A stretch of DNA of 21,180 nucleotides from a virus (IMGVR_UViG_3300038531_000172:1-21180); one strand, 5' to 3'. Counted from the stretch's first letter, positions 7,284 through 14,652 are shown. Made by a program: numbers and translations. Notes: generated by a model from the letters alone, not told the origin.

Positions 7284-7458
7284 TGATAACATCCCTATTT
7301 TTGTCGAGGTAAATCACAGGGGTGCCATCTGTGTAGTTTGCAGGTACTCGGAACCCCTCGGATACCAAGAACTCAGTTTCTCCAACAAACAGGTAATCAC
7401 CCGTCTTAACGTGCAAAACTTTTCCCTCTGGTACGAAAACATAGTGTTTAGTTGACAT
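7114..7458 (-). CDS. Small unknown protein with disordered acidic/Ser-rich tail
   Basis: 114 residues from ATG 7458; the ribosome site is weak. The first 55 residues look folded and beta-rich (HYVFVPEGKVLHVKTGDYLF, VGETEFLVSEGFRVPANY). The remainder is low-complexity Ser/Pro/Gly/Asp/Glu sequence (PASSPTSPQSF, SGDFTEVLYGDDTVQSDSG). The disordered half coincides with the region where the next gene may already be coding in another frame, which is a common pattern for overlapping genes. The function is unknown. It follows the secreted thioredoxin gene by eight bases and probably shares its transcript. Confidence 0.5.
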   Translation of the reverse strand: MSTKHYVFVPEGKVLHVKTGDYLFVGETEFLVSEGFRVPANYTDGTPVIYLDKNRDVINAFSDSNELPASSPTSPQSFYSEERGPSGSGDFTEVLYGDDTVQSDSGESDGPETI

Positions 7459-7466
7459 ATTGTTAT

Positions 7467-7907
7467 CTAACCGTTGTAGGGATTTAGCTGCGGTTGGCTA
7501 AGGAAATGGTCGAGAGAGTTATTGCCATAGACCACTCTTGTTAAAGTCCATGACACACTATCGTCTTTAACGACTCGCCGAACTACAACTGTTTGGGGAA
7601 TGCTTCTTCGCTGAACAGCGTTATTGCTTGCTTCCCATTCTTTGAAATACTCTATCCAGCTGTTGAACTTAGACCGGTTCACGGTTTGGTCGATGTAGAC
7701 AAAGTAAATCTCACCGGCATTGTGAGCTTTAACCAAGGCGGCCTTAATCTGCTCACACGCTGGGCACCATTCCGCACCCACTGTAACTACGATAGGTTTA
7801 TTATCCTCAGCAGACAACTCAATTGCTTCGCTGTAAGTAATTTGAGATTGAACTGGAGAAACAAACAACACTGTTAAAATCAACGGGAGGATTACTCGTC
7901 CGAACAT
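7467..7907 (-). CDS. Secreted thioredoxin-fold protein with WCPAC active site
   Basis: 146 residues from ATG 7907. The N-terminus is a standard signal peptide: basic start (MFGR), hydrophobic core (VILPLILTVLFV), then a likely cut after SPVQSQ near residue 22. The thioredoxin motif follows: VTVGAEWCPACEQIK with redox cysteines C48 and C51. A strand (EIYFVYIDQTVNRSK) and the loop Pro RSIPQTVVV (P104), which in this fold is the cis-proline next to the active site, complete the pattern. It would act outside the cytoplasmic membrane as a thiol reductase, oxidase or isomerase; the CPAC dipeptide does not settle which. Its start overlaps the end of the serine protease gene by 16 bases, so the pair is probably co-translated. 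A secreted thioredoxin in a phage structural operon is unusual. Confidence 0.85.
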   Translation of the reverse strand: MFGRVILPLILTVLFVSPVQSQITYSEAIELSAEDNKPIVVTVGAEWCPACEQIKAALVKAHNAGEIYFVYIDQTVNRSKFNSWIEYFKEWEASNNAVQRRSIPQTVVVRRVVKDDSVSWTLTRVVYGNNSLDHFLSQPQLNPYNG

Positions 7908-9391
7908 GCTAAGGCCCTCATTCTATTTTCATTTGTCAGGGCAAGTACAAAGAACAAGCTATTCCAAATGAAGTGGCGTACAAAAAAGAAAACAACCAAC
8001 CCAGCAACTATACTTAGCCAGACAACGTCTCTTTGAGAAATCCAAGGCGATTGTGCCTCGTCGTCTACTCCGTCGTCTGTGGAATCACCTTCTGGCGTTT
8101 CCTCGTCTGGGCTTTCTTCCTCCGAGTCGGGTTGTTGGGGCTCTTTGTCGGTATCGTCTTTTTTCTCAGGACTTTGGGGAAGCTCTGGTAGTTTAGGTCT
8201 CTCTGGAAATTTATGGGGAGGAGGATTAAAGGGGGGTGGCGCTCTTTCTTGTTCCTCGTCATTAGGTGTCTCAGGTTGTTCAGGTTCCTTGTCTTCCTCT
8301 GGTTGCTGTTCTGGCTGTTGAGGATCAGGAAACCTTCTCGGACCTTTAGGCGGGTCTATGTTGTTAAACAGGTCGTTAGGGTCGCCTTGTTGTCTTGGGG
8401 GTTGTTCAGGTCCGTTAGGATTTCTACGCCTGAACGGTGGGGCCCATTCTTGGGTCTCTACTCCAGAAATAGACTCCATATCTTCTGTGGTAATGGAGTA
8501 TTCCAAAGTGTAAGCTCGTTCCTGATAAAACGGCTCGTCCTCAAGCAAACAGTAGCTAGGATCTATTTGATTTTGTCTGAACAGTAGAGGGGCTCGGAAA
8601 GGCACTTCCGGGTTGATCAGGGGCTTTCCTCTTGCCAAAGACATTCGAACTATTTCGACATCTTCTTTACCGTAAGAAGTCCTACCTTTCATCCAGTCTT
8701 GGACTTCAAGGTAAGTCATTGCTATGCCGTGACCATCCGTCTCTGTTCGTCCGTCTTGACTGTGGTTCTCGCTGCTGGATCTCCAAGCAATAAGACCAAT
8801 TATTTTCTCTCCTCGGTAATCAAAAATAGGACTACCGCTTCGACCTCCGGCTGGCATCAACACAAAGTGAATAACATCGCCGGAACTCTGGTTTCGATCT
8901 ATGGCGTGGCCCTCAAAATTAGTTAGCCAGCTGCCTGCCGCACATCCAAAAGAGTACAGCCTCTCGAAAGACACTTTATCGCCCTCTTCGGCCAGAGGTA
9001 TGACTGTGGGCTCGTAGCCCAGCATGTCACTTTTCCGCACTTGAACTATGGCGATGTCCCGATACCTGTTTTGCTCCATCACTGTGTCGATTACGGTTCC
9101 ATTTACGGAACGGGAGAGGTAGCCTCTCCACCAAAACTGTATCTGAACTACAGCACCCCGTCGATTGCCCACCACATGCCCATTAGTCAACACGTAGTAG
9201 TTGGAGTCATCTTCGCGAAAAACACAGCCAGATCCGACAGCGTTATTCACCATTACTCTTACCGTGGCTTCTCGGCATCGTTCAAGGTTTGGGTCGTGCG
9301 TGAACAAGTCAGTTTGCGCCAGACCCACTTGACAAAAAAACTGTGTTACAGCTAGAACAACGAAAAAAGTGACGAAATTTATCGGTGACAT
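7892..9391 (-). CDS. Secreted, membrane-anchored trypsin-like serine protease
   Basis: 499 residues, ATG 9391. Residues 1-26 are a signal peptide (hydrophobic FVTFFVVLAVTQFF, likely cut after GLAQ). The protease domain (about 35-235) has a full chymotrypsin/HtrA-type triad: His72 in LTNGHVV, Asp112 in RDIAIVQV, Ser185 in GGRSGSPIF, with the substrate-pocket region IIGLIAWRS after it. No PDZ domain is visible. Residues about 310-440 form a low-complexity stalk rich in Pro, Glu, Asp and Gln. A C-terminal helix (VVWLSIVAGLVVFFFVRHFIW) would anchor it in the membrane, leaving a short tail inside. The topology thus displays a protease on a flexible stalk outside the cytoplasmic membrane. It overlaps the thioredoxin gene. 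Substrate is unknown; exclusion of other phages, receptor trimming and virion protein processing are all possible. Confidence 0.87.
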   Translation of the reverse strand: MSPINFVTFFVVLAVTQFFCQVGLAQTDLFTHDPNLERCREATVRVMVNNAVGSGCVFREDDSNYYVLTNGHVVGNRRGAVVQIQFWWRGYLSRSVNGTVIDTVMEQNRYRDIAIVQVRKSDMLGYEPTVIPLAEEGDKVSFERLYSFGCAAGSWLTNFEGHAIDRNQSSGDVIHFVLMPAGGRSGSPIFDYRGEKIIGLIAWRSSSENHSQDGRTETDGHGIAMTYLEVQDWMKGRTSYGKEDVEIVRMSLARGKPLINPEVPFRAPLLFRQNQIDPSYCLLEDEPFYQERAYTLEYSITTEDMESISGVETQEWAPPFRRRNPNGPEQPPRQQGDPNDLFNNIDPPKGPRRFPDPQQPEQQPEEDKEPEQPETPNDEEQERAPPPFNPPPHKFPERPKLPELPQSPEKKDDTDKEPQQPDSEEESPDEETPEGDSTDDGVDDEAQSPWISQRDVVWLSIVAGLVVFFFVRHFIWNSLFFVLALTNENRMRALACSDE

Positions 9392-9401
9392 TTTTTATCT
9401 C

Positions 9402-10481
9402 TTATGTGGATAATGCTCTGAACTCCCAGAGAGCCCTATTCAAAATATTGAAATCGGACAAACTAGTTCTCAGTTCTCTATTTTTGTTAGACAGTACCCC
9501 GTAGGTGCCTAGGGGCAAGATGTTGATATCTGCGTTTTCTTGAAAATTGGTCGAGGTTGTTACGTCACAGGTAGTTCGCAGATAATTATGAAGCTCAGAA
9601 TTCTCGCTTTTACTAATTATATTGATCTTGAACCTGATAGGCAAGTTTTTCGGACCAGAAAAAACAGCTAAATCGCACTTTTCTGGGCAAATGTCGTCAT
9701 ATTTCAGTGCTTTTTGGCTTATCTTTGCGTTCTCGTCCTCTGGGTCAAGAGAAAAGGACGGCTCGATCCCTGCCTTGTTGTAAGCTTTTACCCCCTCCAA
9801 TGAAGGGTATCTAGCTATTACAGCCTCTGGAGAAGTGCTGAAAAACAAGACTTTGCCCGGTATTAGACCAGTTCCAGCGACATGAGCAAACCCAGAATCA
9901 GTACCTATGAAATAACCACATCGCAGTAGAAACTTGGCCTGACCCTCCAAGGTCTCATCAGTATCAGAAAGCTTAAAAATATTAGTGGCGTTAAATCCAA
10001 ACTCATTTCTGGGCCCCAACCAAACCACTTTTTTTCCAGTCGCGGCCAGAGAGAACGCGAGTTTTTCCCACTCCTCGTTGTTCCAATGACGGTTAGGATT
10101 AGAGGCTCCGGGGTGGATTGCTACAGTGTCCTGCCAAACTCTTTCTGCCCCCTCAGGGAAAGACCAAAATCCGGGTTCCTTTACGGGCTTGCCTAACTTT
10201 TCTTCGGCGCATTGATAATAGTCATCTGTCCTAAGTGTTCTAGTCGTCGTCAAAAAACCCGCAAAGTTGATGACCTCGTCAAAAGTTCTGTAATATCCCA
10301 AGTTTCTCATCTTGTGGTCTGAGATGATCTTTTGATACCCCATGAAATTTCTCATTAAGGGCACCTGATGCTCTCTAACCACACCCACCAAGTTGCAGTG
10401 CATATAGTGGGGAGCTGCTGATCCTAAAGCTATAATTGCATCACCGATTCCGCCACTCATTTGAATAGCTACTTTTTTCAT
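9402..10481 (-). CDS. Glycosyltransferase family 9 (heptosyltransferase-like)
   Basis: 359 residues, ATG 10481. The N-terminal domain opens with VAIQMSGGIGDAIIALGSA, equivalent to the Gly-rich G-x-G-D loop of ADP-heptose:LPS heptosyltransferases. The second domain has VAIHPGASNPNRHWNNEEW (about 120-138) and FIGTDSGFAHVAGTG (about 192-206), the D-S-G-x-x-H-x-A nucleotide-sugar motif of this family. Beyond about residue 275 there is a C-terminal extension without recognisable motifs. Family 9 enzymes transfer heptose or related sugars in cell-surface polysaccharide synthesis. In a phage the product may alter the host surface or glycosylate a virion protein. It has no signal peptide, so it acts in the cytoplasm. 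It lies between the connector and protease genes with short gaps; its ribosome site is weak. Confidence 0.85.
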   Translation of the reverse strand: MKKVAIQMSGGIGDAIIALGSAAPHYMHCNLVGVVREHQVPLMRNFMGYQKIISDHKMRNLGYYRTFDEVINFAGFLTTTRTLRTDDYYQCAEEKLGKPVKEPGFWSFPEGAERVWQDTVAIHPGASNPNRHWNNEEWEKLAFSLAATGKKVVWLGPRNEFGFNATNIFKLSDTDETLEGQAKFLLRCGYFIGTDSGFAHVAGTGLIPGKVLFFSTSPEAVIARYPSLEGVKAYNKAGIEPSFSLDPEDENAKISQKALKYDDICPEKCDLAVFSGPKNLPIRFKINIISKSENSELHNYLRTTCDVTTSTNFQENADINILPLGTYGVLSNKNRELRTSLSDFNILNRALWEFRALST

Positions 10482-10505
10482 CGTAAATCTTTCTATCTTA
10501 AATTT

Positions 10506-11261
10506 TTAATGGTTGCAACCTTCTTTGCACCCACATTTGCCAGACGAACAACACTTGTTGCCTATTCCAAATAAAATACTACCGGCATGATTGTAGTAAG
10601 GAAAGATAAGTTGGTCTACTGCGGAAATTCCTGTGCCTCCAACTTCGTCAGAGCTTGCAGCATCATTACTGTACGAAATGGAGAAGTCTTCCCAGTCAAC
10701 ACGAGAAACATCTGAAGGTCTGACCAGTCCAGTGGAGCCCGGCTGTAGGCTTTCCCAAACCATAATAGCTACTGCCTTCTTAATGGCGTCTGGCATATCT
10801 ATGCCCCACTCGGCACACACCTCAATGTTCTCTGTCCCGCATGGCCAGAATTTCCCGCAATCTCTTTCCAACCAGTGACTAGTCTCGGCTAACTCGTAAT
10901 CTGTTACTGTGGTCCAAGTGTTCTCAGAATTCGAACCGCACTCACAAACTGCGCCACACTCACAGTTCTTGATACGAACGGAGGTCAAACTGTAGACGGG
11001 CTTACTTGTGGTAGGAAATAAAAACAAAGTGGATTTTCCGTTACCGTCTATCTTGTGGCAAACCTCACGAGGGCAAAACCATTGATTGGTCAGTTTTTCT
11101 ATAACGTCAATGGCTATGCAGATCTCTGTGTCGATGTGATCGTTAGAGCAGCACAACTCTTGTGTGGCACACCTAAAAGGGTAACCTGTAACGAAACTGC
11201 GCTCCAAGCAACAGGCATCACTATTGAAAGTGATTTCTGTACCTATATTAAACTCTGGCAT
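10506..11261 (-). CDS. Head-tail connector protein (gp6-like), extremely cysteine-rich
   Basis: 251 residues, ATG 11261, with AAGGTG about five bases upstream. The early part (DTEICIAIDVIEKLTNQWFC) and the segment IEVCAEWGIDMPDAIKKAVAIMVWE match the pattern of gp6-type head-tail connectors, which form the ring under the portal. The length is longer than most of this family because of inserted cysteine-rich loops. I count 20 cysteines, clustered as ACCLE, LCCSND, KNCECGAVCECGSN, and a C-terminal KCCSSGKCGCKEGCNH. Such spacing (CxC, CC) suggests disulfides or metal binding, unusual for a protein folded in the cytoplasm. It follows the repeat-like protein by eight bases. Confidence 0.75.
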   Translation of the reverse strand: MPEFNIGTEITFNSDACCLERSFVTGYPFRCATQELCCSNDHIDTEICIAIDVIEKLTNQWFCPREVCHKIDGNGKSTLFLFPTTSKPVYSLTSVRIKNCECGAVCECGSNSENTWTTVTDYELAETSHWLERDCGKFWPCGTENIEVCAEWGIDMPDAIKKAVAIMVWESLQPGSTGLVRPSDVSRVDWEDFSISYSNDAASSDEVGGTGISAVDQLIFPYYNHAGSILFGIGNKCCSSGKCGCKEGCNH

Positions 11262-11269
11262 AATTCACC

Positions 11270-12310
11270 TTAAGGGGCCGGAACCGTGATGGGAGTAGGA
11301 TTAGTAAACGTGAATCCGGCTTTCTTTACCCACATGTAATAATCATCTGGATCAAGTTGGAAAGCAGGGTCAATATTACCACTCGCATTGGTGTAACTCT
11401 GGGCGATCATATTAGTCCCGGCCAAATCAGTGGTAATAGTTACCTCTGCGTCAGCGACTGGAGTAGTTCCATCGGTTTCATAGATCTGAACTATATAGGT
11501 TTCGCTACCGTTACCACAGCATCCGCCGCCTCCGCCGCCTCCACCGGCAGGAGCATTTTCCAGAGCGTTGGTTGTAAATCGATACGTTCCGGCGTCATCT
11601 TCAAGCGTGTCGTCAAGCTTGTTCGCTATCGCTAGAATCGCGGCGACTTCCGTATCGATATAGTTTGCGATTGTTGTTAGGGTTACTGGTAGCGTCGTCC
11701 CGGTATCTGTCAAAACGTCGTCTATCGCTTGTAACAATGCCCCTGGCGTATCAGCCGTATCATGGTTCCCGCTTAACACGCGATCGAGAATGGCGTCCCG
11801 AATGGCTTCAAGCGCGTTCGCGTTCAACTTACTGGCTGTAAGCGAATCGTCATCAAGTCGCACTTGAGTGAGTGCATTGCCATTGGCTCCAATCCTTGCA
11901 AAACTGTCCCCTGTTTGTGCCGTATGCCCGTCCAGTGTGTTGACTTTGGTTACGTCTCCATCTGATTCAATTCCAAGGGATGAGAAGTTTGGCGGTCTGG
12001 TATTGATTACCGAACCACCCACTGTCACCAGTTGAACCCCTGCGGTTGAAGATTGAGCGTACCATTCAACGACATCACCATTTGTTTCTGCCTGAGTTGG
12101 GTCAAATTCGTAATAACCCTTGGCATTGGTCGCATCAATTTCCGCTGGATTGACATCGTTTGTCGCTGCAAGTGCTGCGTTATCAACTGCGGTTCTCGCT
12201 GTGATGTTTGCTGCGTCACCTGTTACCGGTTCGCCAGCATCCAATGAAGCGTGGCCAGCGTCTGCAAATGCAAATACTCGCACCTTTTGACTTGCTGTAT
12301 TTTTGAACAT
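11270..12310 (-). CDS. Probable virion accessory protein with poly-Gly hinge and beta-sandwich end
   Basis: 346 residues, ATG 12310, one base after the previous stop. The N-terminal region is beta-rich (VRVFAFADAGHASLDAGEPV; GYYEFDPTQAETNGDVVEWYA). The middle is helical with spaced Ala/Leu/Asp segments (LNANALEAIRDAILDRVLSG; TTIANYIDTEVAAILAIANKLDD), probably a coiled trimer. A run of eight glycines followed by CCGNG acts as a hinge. The C-terminal 75 residues (YIVQIYETDGTTPVADAEVTI, DYYMWVKKAGFTF) resemble a carboxypeptidase-regulatory or Ig-like sandwich. I recall similar proteins in marine phage genomes without a known function. Neighbouring the LamG gene, it could be a fibre or decoration. 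Function is inferred. Confidence 0.6.
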   Translation of the reverse strand: MFKNTASQKVRVFAFADAGHASLDAGEPVTGDAANITARTAVDNAALAATNDVNPAEIDATNAKGYYEFDPTQAETNGDVVEWYAQSSTAGVQLVTVGGSVINTRPPNFSSLGIESDGDVTKVNTLDGHTAQTGDSFARIGANGNALTQVRLDDDSLTASKLNANALEAIRDAILDRVLSGNHDTADTPGALLQAIDDVLTDTGTTLPVTLTTIANYIDTEVAAILAIANKLDDTLEDDAGTYRFTTNALENAPAGGGGGGGGCCGNGSETYIVQIYETDGTTPVADAEVTITTDLAGTNMIAQSYTNASGNIDPAFQLDPDDYYMWVKKAGFTFTNPTPITVPAP

Positions 12311-12311
12311 C

Positions 12312-13367
12312 TTAAACGCCTATTCCTACGCCTCGATAAATCCTCTGGAAGATAGCTCCATCGTCTGCTGAACTTGCTGCGCTCCAAGTCCACGTCCCCC
12401 AGAATGTTGCGTTGTCGTTGGATTGGTCGTATTCGTGGGAAATCCAGTCGGCTGAACGTGCTGTTGAATGAAGTTGCACGTCATCCATCCGACCGTCAAC
12501 TGTCCACGACTGATCATCGGTTCCACCGATATTTAGAGTATCCGTTGTGTCACTCATGCTGCCGGTTTGTGCAGTTGGACCACCAGATAAGGAACCATTG
12601 TTGTAAACTCTTATGTTTGACGAATCCCAACTTCCAACGCAGTGCTCCCATGTGCTTGTAGATAATGCTGAACCAGTCTGGTTCACTGGCGATCCGGTAT
12701 CAATGAACAACTGTGGCTGACTAGAACTATTCAATAAAAACTGATATGAGTCTGAAGTTACTCGTCTTTTTCTAATCAGGGAATAAAAACTGGAAGGTGC
12801 GGAGTCGATGTTAAGCCAACAAAAAAGTGTTATCGATCCTGTCACTGACAATGACGCTGAATCCGCACAACTTATGTAATCGTTTGATCCGTCAAAATCA
12901 GTTGCATCACCTACCTTTCCTGTAGCTCCGCCGATCGTCACTCCACCATTAGCCGTTCCATCATTACCATTGGAAGTTCTGTCTGTTTCTCCCCCATCAG
13001 GCCAGTAGCCTTCCCAATTCGGGTCGTAAGCATTGTCGCTTCCATAAGTGTCACTTGCCGCATAGCTCGAATTAGCCGCAACCGGTGGGTAAATCCTCAA
13101 AACCGGTGTTCCGCTGGATGCAAGTGTTCCCGACCACTTAACCCTCAACCAACCCGTTTCTGCTGTGTCGTCGAAATCAATCCAGTCTGTTGCCAGCTCC
13201 GTCTCATCGTCCTTTGCTGCGCGACCCTTTGTACCATCCGTCGTATCAACTTCGGCCCACCACGAACTAGGCATATCGGACAAGTCCACAAGTAAAGTGA
13301 AATCCGTGAGTGCAGACCCCGGATTAGTCACTGTTGCGGTTGCATAACCTGTAGACGGAAGTGCCAC
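12312..13367 (-). CDS. DUF2341 plus LamG-like lectin domain protein (adhesin/fibre candidate)
   Basis: 351 residues starting at GTG 13367, which shares a base with the stop of the upstream gene (TAGTG). Residues about 10-110 match the DUF2341 pattern, with the wall-like ALTDFTLLVDLSDMP, the WIDFDDTAETGWLRVKW segment and VLRIYPPVAANSS. Residues about 150-335 look like a concanavalin A-like/LamG sandwich: GKVGDATDFDGSNDYISC, SITLFCWLNIDSAP, STWEHCVGSWDSSNIRVYNNG, DGRMDDVQLHSTARSADWI. These domains bind carbohydrates in surface proteins. No signal peptide is present, so it is probably assembled on the virion as a decoration or receptor-binding part. The location between capsid and connector genes, rather than after the tape measure, favours a head fibre over a tail fibre. 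Confidence 0.8.
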   Translation of the reverse strand: MALPSTGYATATVTNPGSALTDFTLLVDLSDMPSSWWAEVDTTDGTKGRAAKDDETELATDWIDFDDTAETGWLRVKWSGTLASSGTPVLRIYPPVAANSSYAASDTYGSDNAYDPNWEGYWPDGGETDRTSNGNDGTANGGVTIGGATGKVGDATDFDGSNDYISCADSASLSVTGSITLFCWLNIDSAPSSFYSLIRKRRVTSDSYQFLLNSSSQPQLFIDTGSPVNQTGSALSTSTWEHCVGSWDSSNIRVYNNGSLSGGPTAQTGSMSDTTDTLNIGGTDDQSWTVDGRMDDVQLHSTARSADWISHEYDQSNDNATFWGTWTWSAASSADDGAIFQRIYRGVGIGV

Positions 13368-13657
13368 TAGTAACTAACCCCCAACGCATCAAGCTCCTCC
13401 TCAAGAGCAGTTTGAAGTGCGGTGAATTCTGTTGTGAAGTTCTTCTGTTCCGACTTCAAAAGTTGTTCCTGATGGTCCGTTGAAACAGCAGAATAACTAT
13501 TGGCTTCTGCTATCTCGTCAGCAAACTGCGTGCTGATGTTCGTCAGTTCATTGCGAGCGTTCTTGAGCATCGTTTTTGCCCGGTCCCGCTTTGATTCCGC
13601 GTTAGAGATCATCGTTGCGATGTCGGCCCATGCTCGCTTGACTTTGCTATGTGACAT
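13367..13657 (-). CDS. Small coiled-coil protein, unknown
   Basis: 96 residues from ATG 13657 (MSHSKVKRAWADIATMI), with AGGA seven bases upstream. A second in-frame ATG at 13699 would add 14 residues and would overlap the upstream micro-ORF; the internal start fits the local gene spacing better. The protein is nearly all helix with heptad-like spacing (NAESKRDRAKTMLKNARNELTNI; EFTALQTALEEELDALG). It has no cysteine or membrane segment. It precedes the LamG gene with an overlapping TAGTG junction. It could be a fibre chaperone or an assembly factor for the next gene; no family is recognised. Confidence 0.6.
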   Translation of the reverse strand: MSHSKVKRAWADIATMISNAESKRDRAKTMLKNARNELTNISTQFADEIAEANSYSAVSTDHQEQLLKSEQKNFTTEFTALQTALEEELDALGVSY

Positions 13658-13661
13658 TTTC

Positions 13662-13763
13662 TTATCCTGAAAACTTTGGTTGTCTTTTTTTCTTTTCATG
13701 GTTCATCTTCCACGAATCCCACCCTCGTCCGATCACGATTTTGACCCAATGTGATTCGTTCAT
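13662..13763 (-). CDS. Micro-ORF 2, 33 residues
   Basis: ATG 13763 with a GGGAAGG site five bases upstream, ending in TAA at 13664-13662, four bases before the next gene's ATG. The peptide begins MNESHWVKIVIGRGWDSWKM and ends in a basic tail with KKKRQPK. It shares W-x-x-I-V-I-x-R-x-W-D-S with micro-ORF 1 just upstream. The good ribosome site and tight spacing support translation; the short length keeps confidence modest. Confidence 0.45.
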   Translation of the reverse strand: MNESHWVKIVIGRGWDSWKMNHEKKKRQPKFSG

Positions 13764-13788
13764 AGCAGCCTTCCCTCAATCCATGTTT

Positions 13789-13869
13789 TCAAGTTGGCGA
13801 AGTTGCCGCGTCAGTGAGTGAGTCCCAGTTACGGGATATAACTATGTCTTCCCAATCCTGTTCCGTCAT
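13789..13869 (-). CDS. Micro-ORF 1, 26 residues
   Basis: ATG 13869 follows the stop of the membrane coiled-coil gene by 18 bases and has a strong AGGAAAAGG site about seven bases upstream. The peptide starts MTEQDWEDIVISRNWDSLTD and stops after AATSPT. It shares W-x-x-I-V-I-x-R-x-W-D-S with micro-ORF 2. The sequence past the motif could also be read on in another frame as RQLRQLENMD, so it might be a truncated copy of a slightly longer gene. Confidence 0.4.
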   Translation of the reverse strand: MTEQDWEDIVISRNWDSLTDAATSPT

Positions 13870-13887
13870 TCGTCTACCTTTTCCTAT

Positions 13888-14355
13888 TTAAGCGCTGAAG
13901 GTATCCCCATCAAGAGAACTTATAACTGATCTCAGTCTGGACTTCATTTCTCCGTCCTCTATTCGATCTACTTCAATTTCCAACACCATTCTCTGATGCC
14001 TTACTAGGGATAACACAAGTTTACCCATATAATCATTCTTGATTTCGACTGCTTCCACTGCCGTCTTTACATCACCAATCAACAAACAAAGCTGATCTAC
14101 TAGGGTGTTTAGTTTTTCTTCTTTTTGTTGTATTTTTTCTTTGTGTTCTTTGTCTTGTTTGAGTTGCTCTTCTTTGTAATCTTTGTCATTTTTGTCTTTT
14201 CTCTCTAAATGTGGGGAATGTATTTTCCAAAGATAAAAAACAACTATAACTGCAACTACTAGCAAACCCCCTCCAATTACGCCCCCTTGCATTAAATCAG
14301 ATAAAGGGTTTACAAGGCGGGAAGAGCTTACGACTAAATTCTCTCCAAAATCCAT
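13888..14355 (-). CDS. Membrane-anchored coiled-coil protein, unknown
   Basis: 155 residues, ATG 14355, overlapping the end of the receiver-domain gene by 22 bases. One strong hydrophobic helix at about residues 24-45 (GVIGGGLLVVAVIVVFYLW) is followed by a very charged Lys/Glu stretch (KDKNDKDYKEEQLKQDKEHK) and heptad-like helices to about residue 125. A helical end follows (IEVDRIEDGEMKSRLRSVI). The layout, a short outside segment, one span and a cytoplasmic coiled coil, would suit a spanin-like, holin-accessory or signalling partner. No catalytic motif is visible. Overlap with the receiver gene suggests that the two are made together. Confidence 0.6.
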   Translation of the reverse strand: MDFGENLVVSSSRLVNPLSDLMQGGVIGGGLLVVAVIVVFYLWKIHSPHLERKDKNDKDYKEEQLKQDKEHKEKIQQKEEKLNTLVDQLCLLIGDVKTAVEAVEIKNDYMGKLVLSLVRHQRMVLEIEVDRIEDGEMKSRLRSVISSLDGDTFSA

Positions 14356-14648
14356 TCTTTGAGACCTTTCAGACCTACTGTCTTTTTAAAATAGTCAAGG
14401 TCGGAGCGATCTTCTCCGCTAACAACCAGCACTGGACAGGAGGCCAAGGATTGGGCGATCTTCCAACTGGAATCTCTGAAACTATCGGGCATATTCAAGT
14501 CAAACAGGATGACATCAAAGACTTCTCCGTCCTTTAAGACGGAGTTGAAACTTTTGACATCCTTTACTGTGTAAACTTCCCAGCCACTTAGAGCCCTTCG
14601 TATAGCCTCTGAATCGATAGGGCAATCATCGACTACTAAGACTCTCAC
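14334..14648 (-). CDS. Stand-alone response-regulator receiver (REC) domain
   Basis: 104 residues from GTG 14648. It has the CheY-type acidic pair D7-D8 in MRVLVVDDCPID, the phospho-acceptor D50 in DVILFDLNMPDS, and the conserved Ser/Thr as S77 in VLVVSGED. The usual Lys-Pro near the end is not clear; K94 or K97 in VGLKGLKEW is the candidate lysine. The protein ends soon after the domain, so it has no output domain. It could act as a phospho-sink for, or decoy of, host two-component kinases, or regulate its membrane neighbour encoded by the overlapping next gene. Receiver-only proteins inside a phage structural region are rare as far as I know. The domain call is secure; phosphorylation is not shown. 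Confidence 0.83.
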   Translation of the reverse strand: MRVLVVDDCPIDSEAIRRALSGWEVYTVKDVKSFNSVLKDGEVFDVILFDLNMPDSFRDSSWKIAQSLASCPVLVVSGEDRSDLDYFKKTVGLKGLKEWILERI

Positions 14649-14652
14649 TAAA

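Noticed and set aside
8079-8321. Plus-strand Ser/Gly-rich open frame
   Set aside because: It is the reverse of the Pro/Glu-rich stalk of the protease; the low complexity explains the lack of stops.
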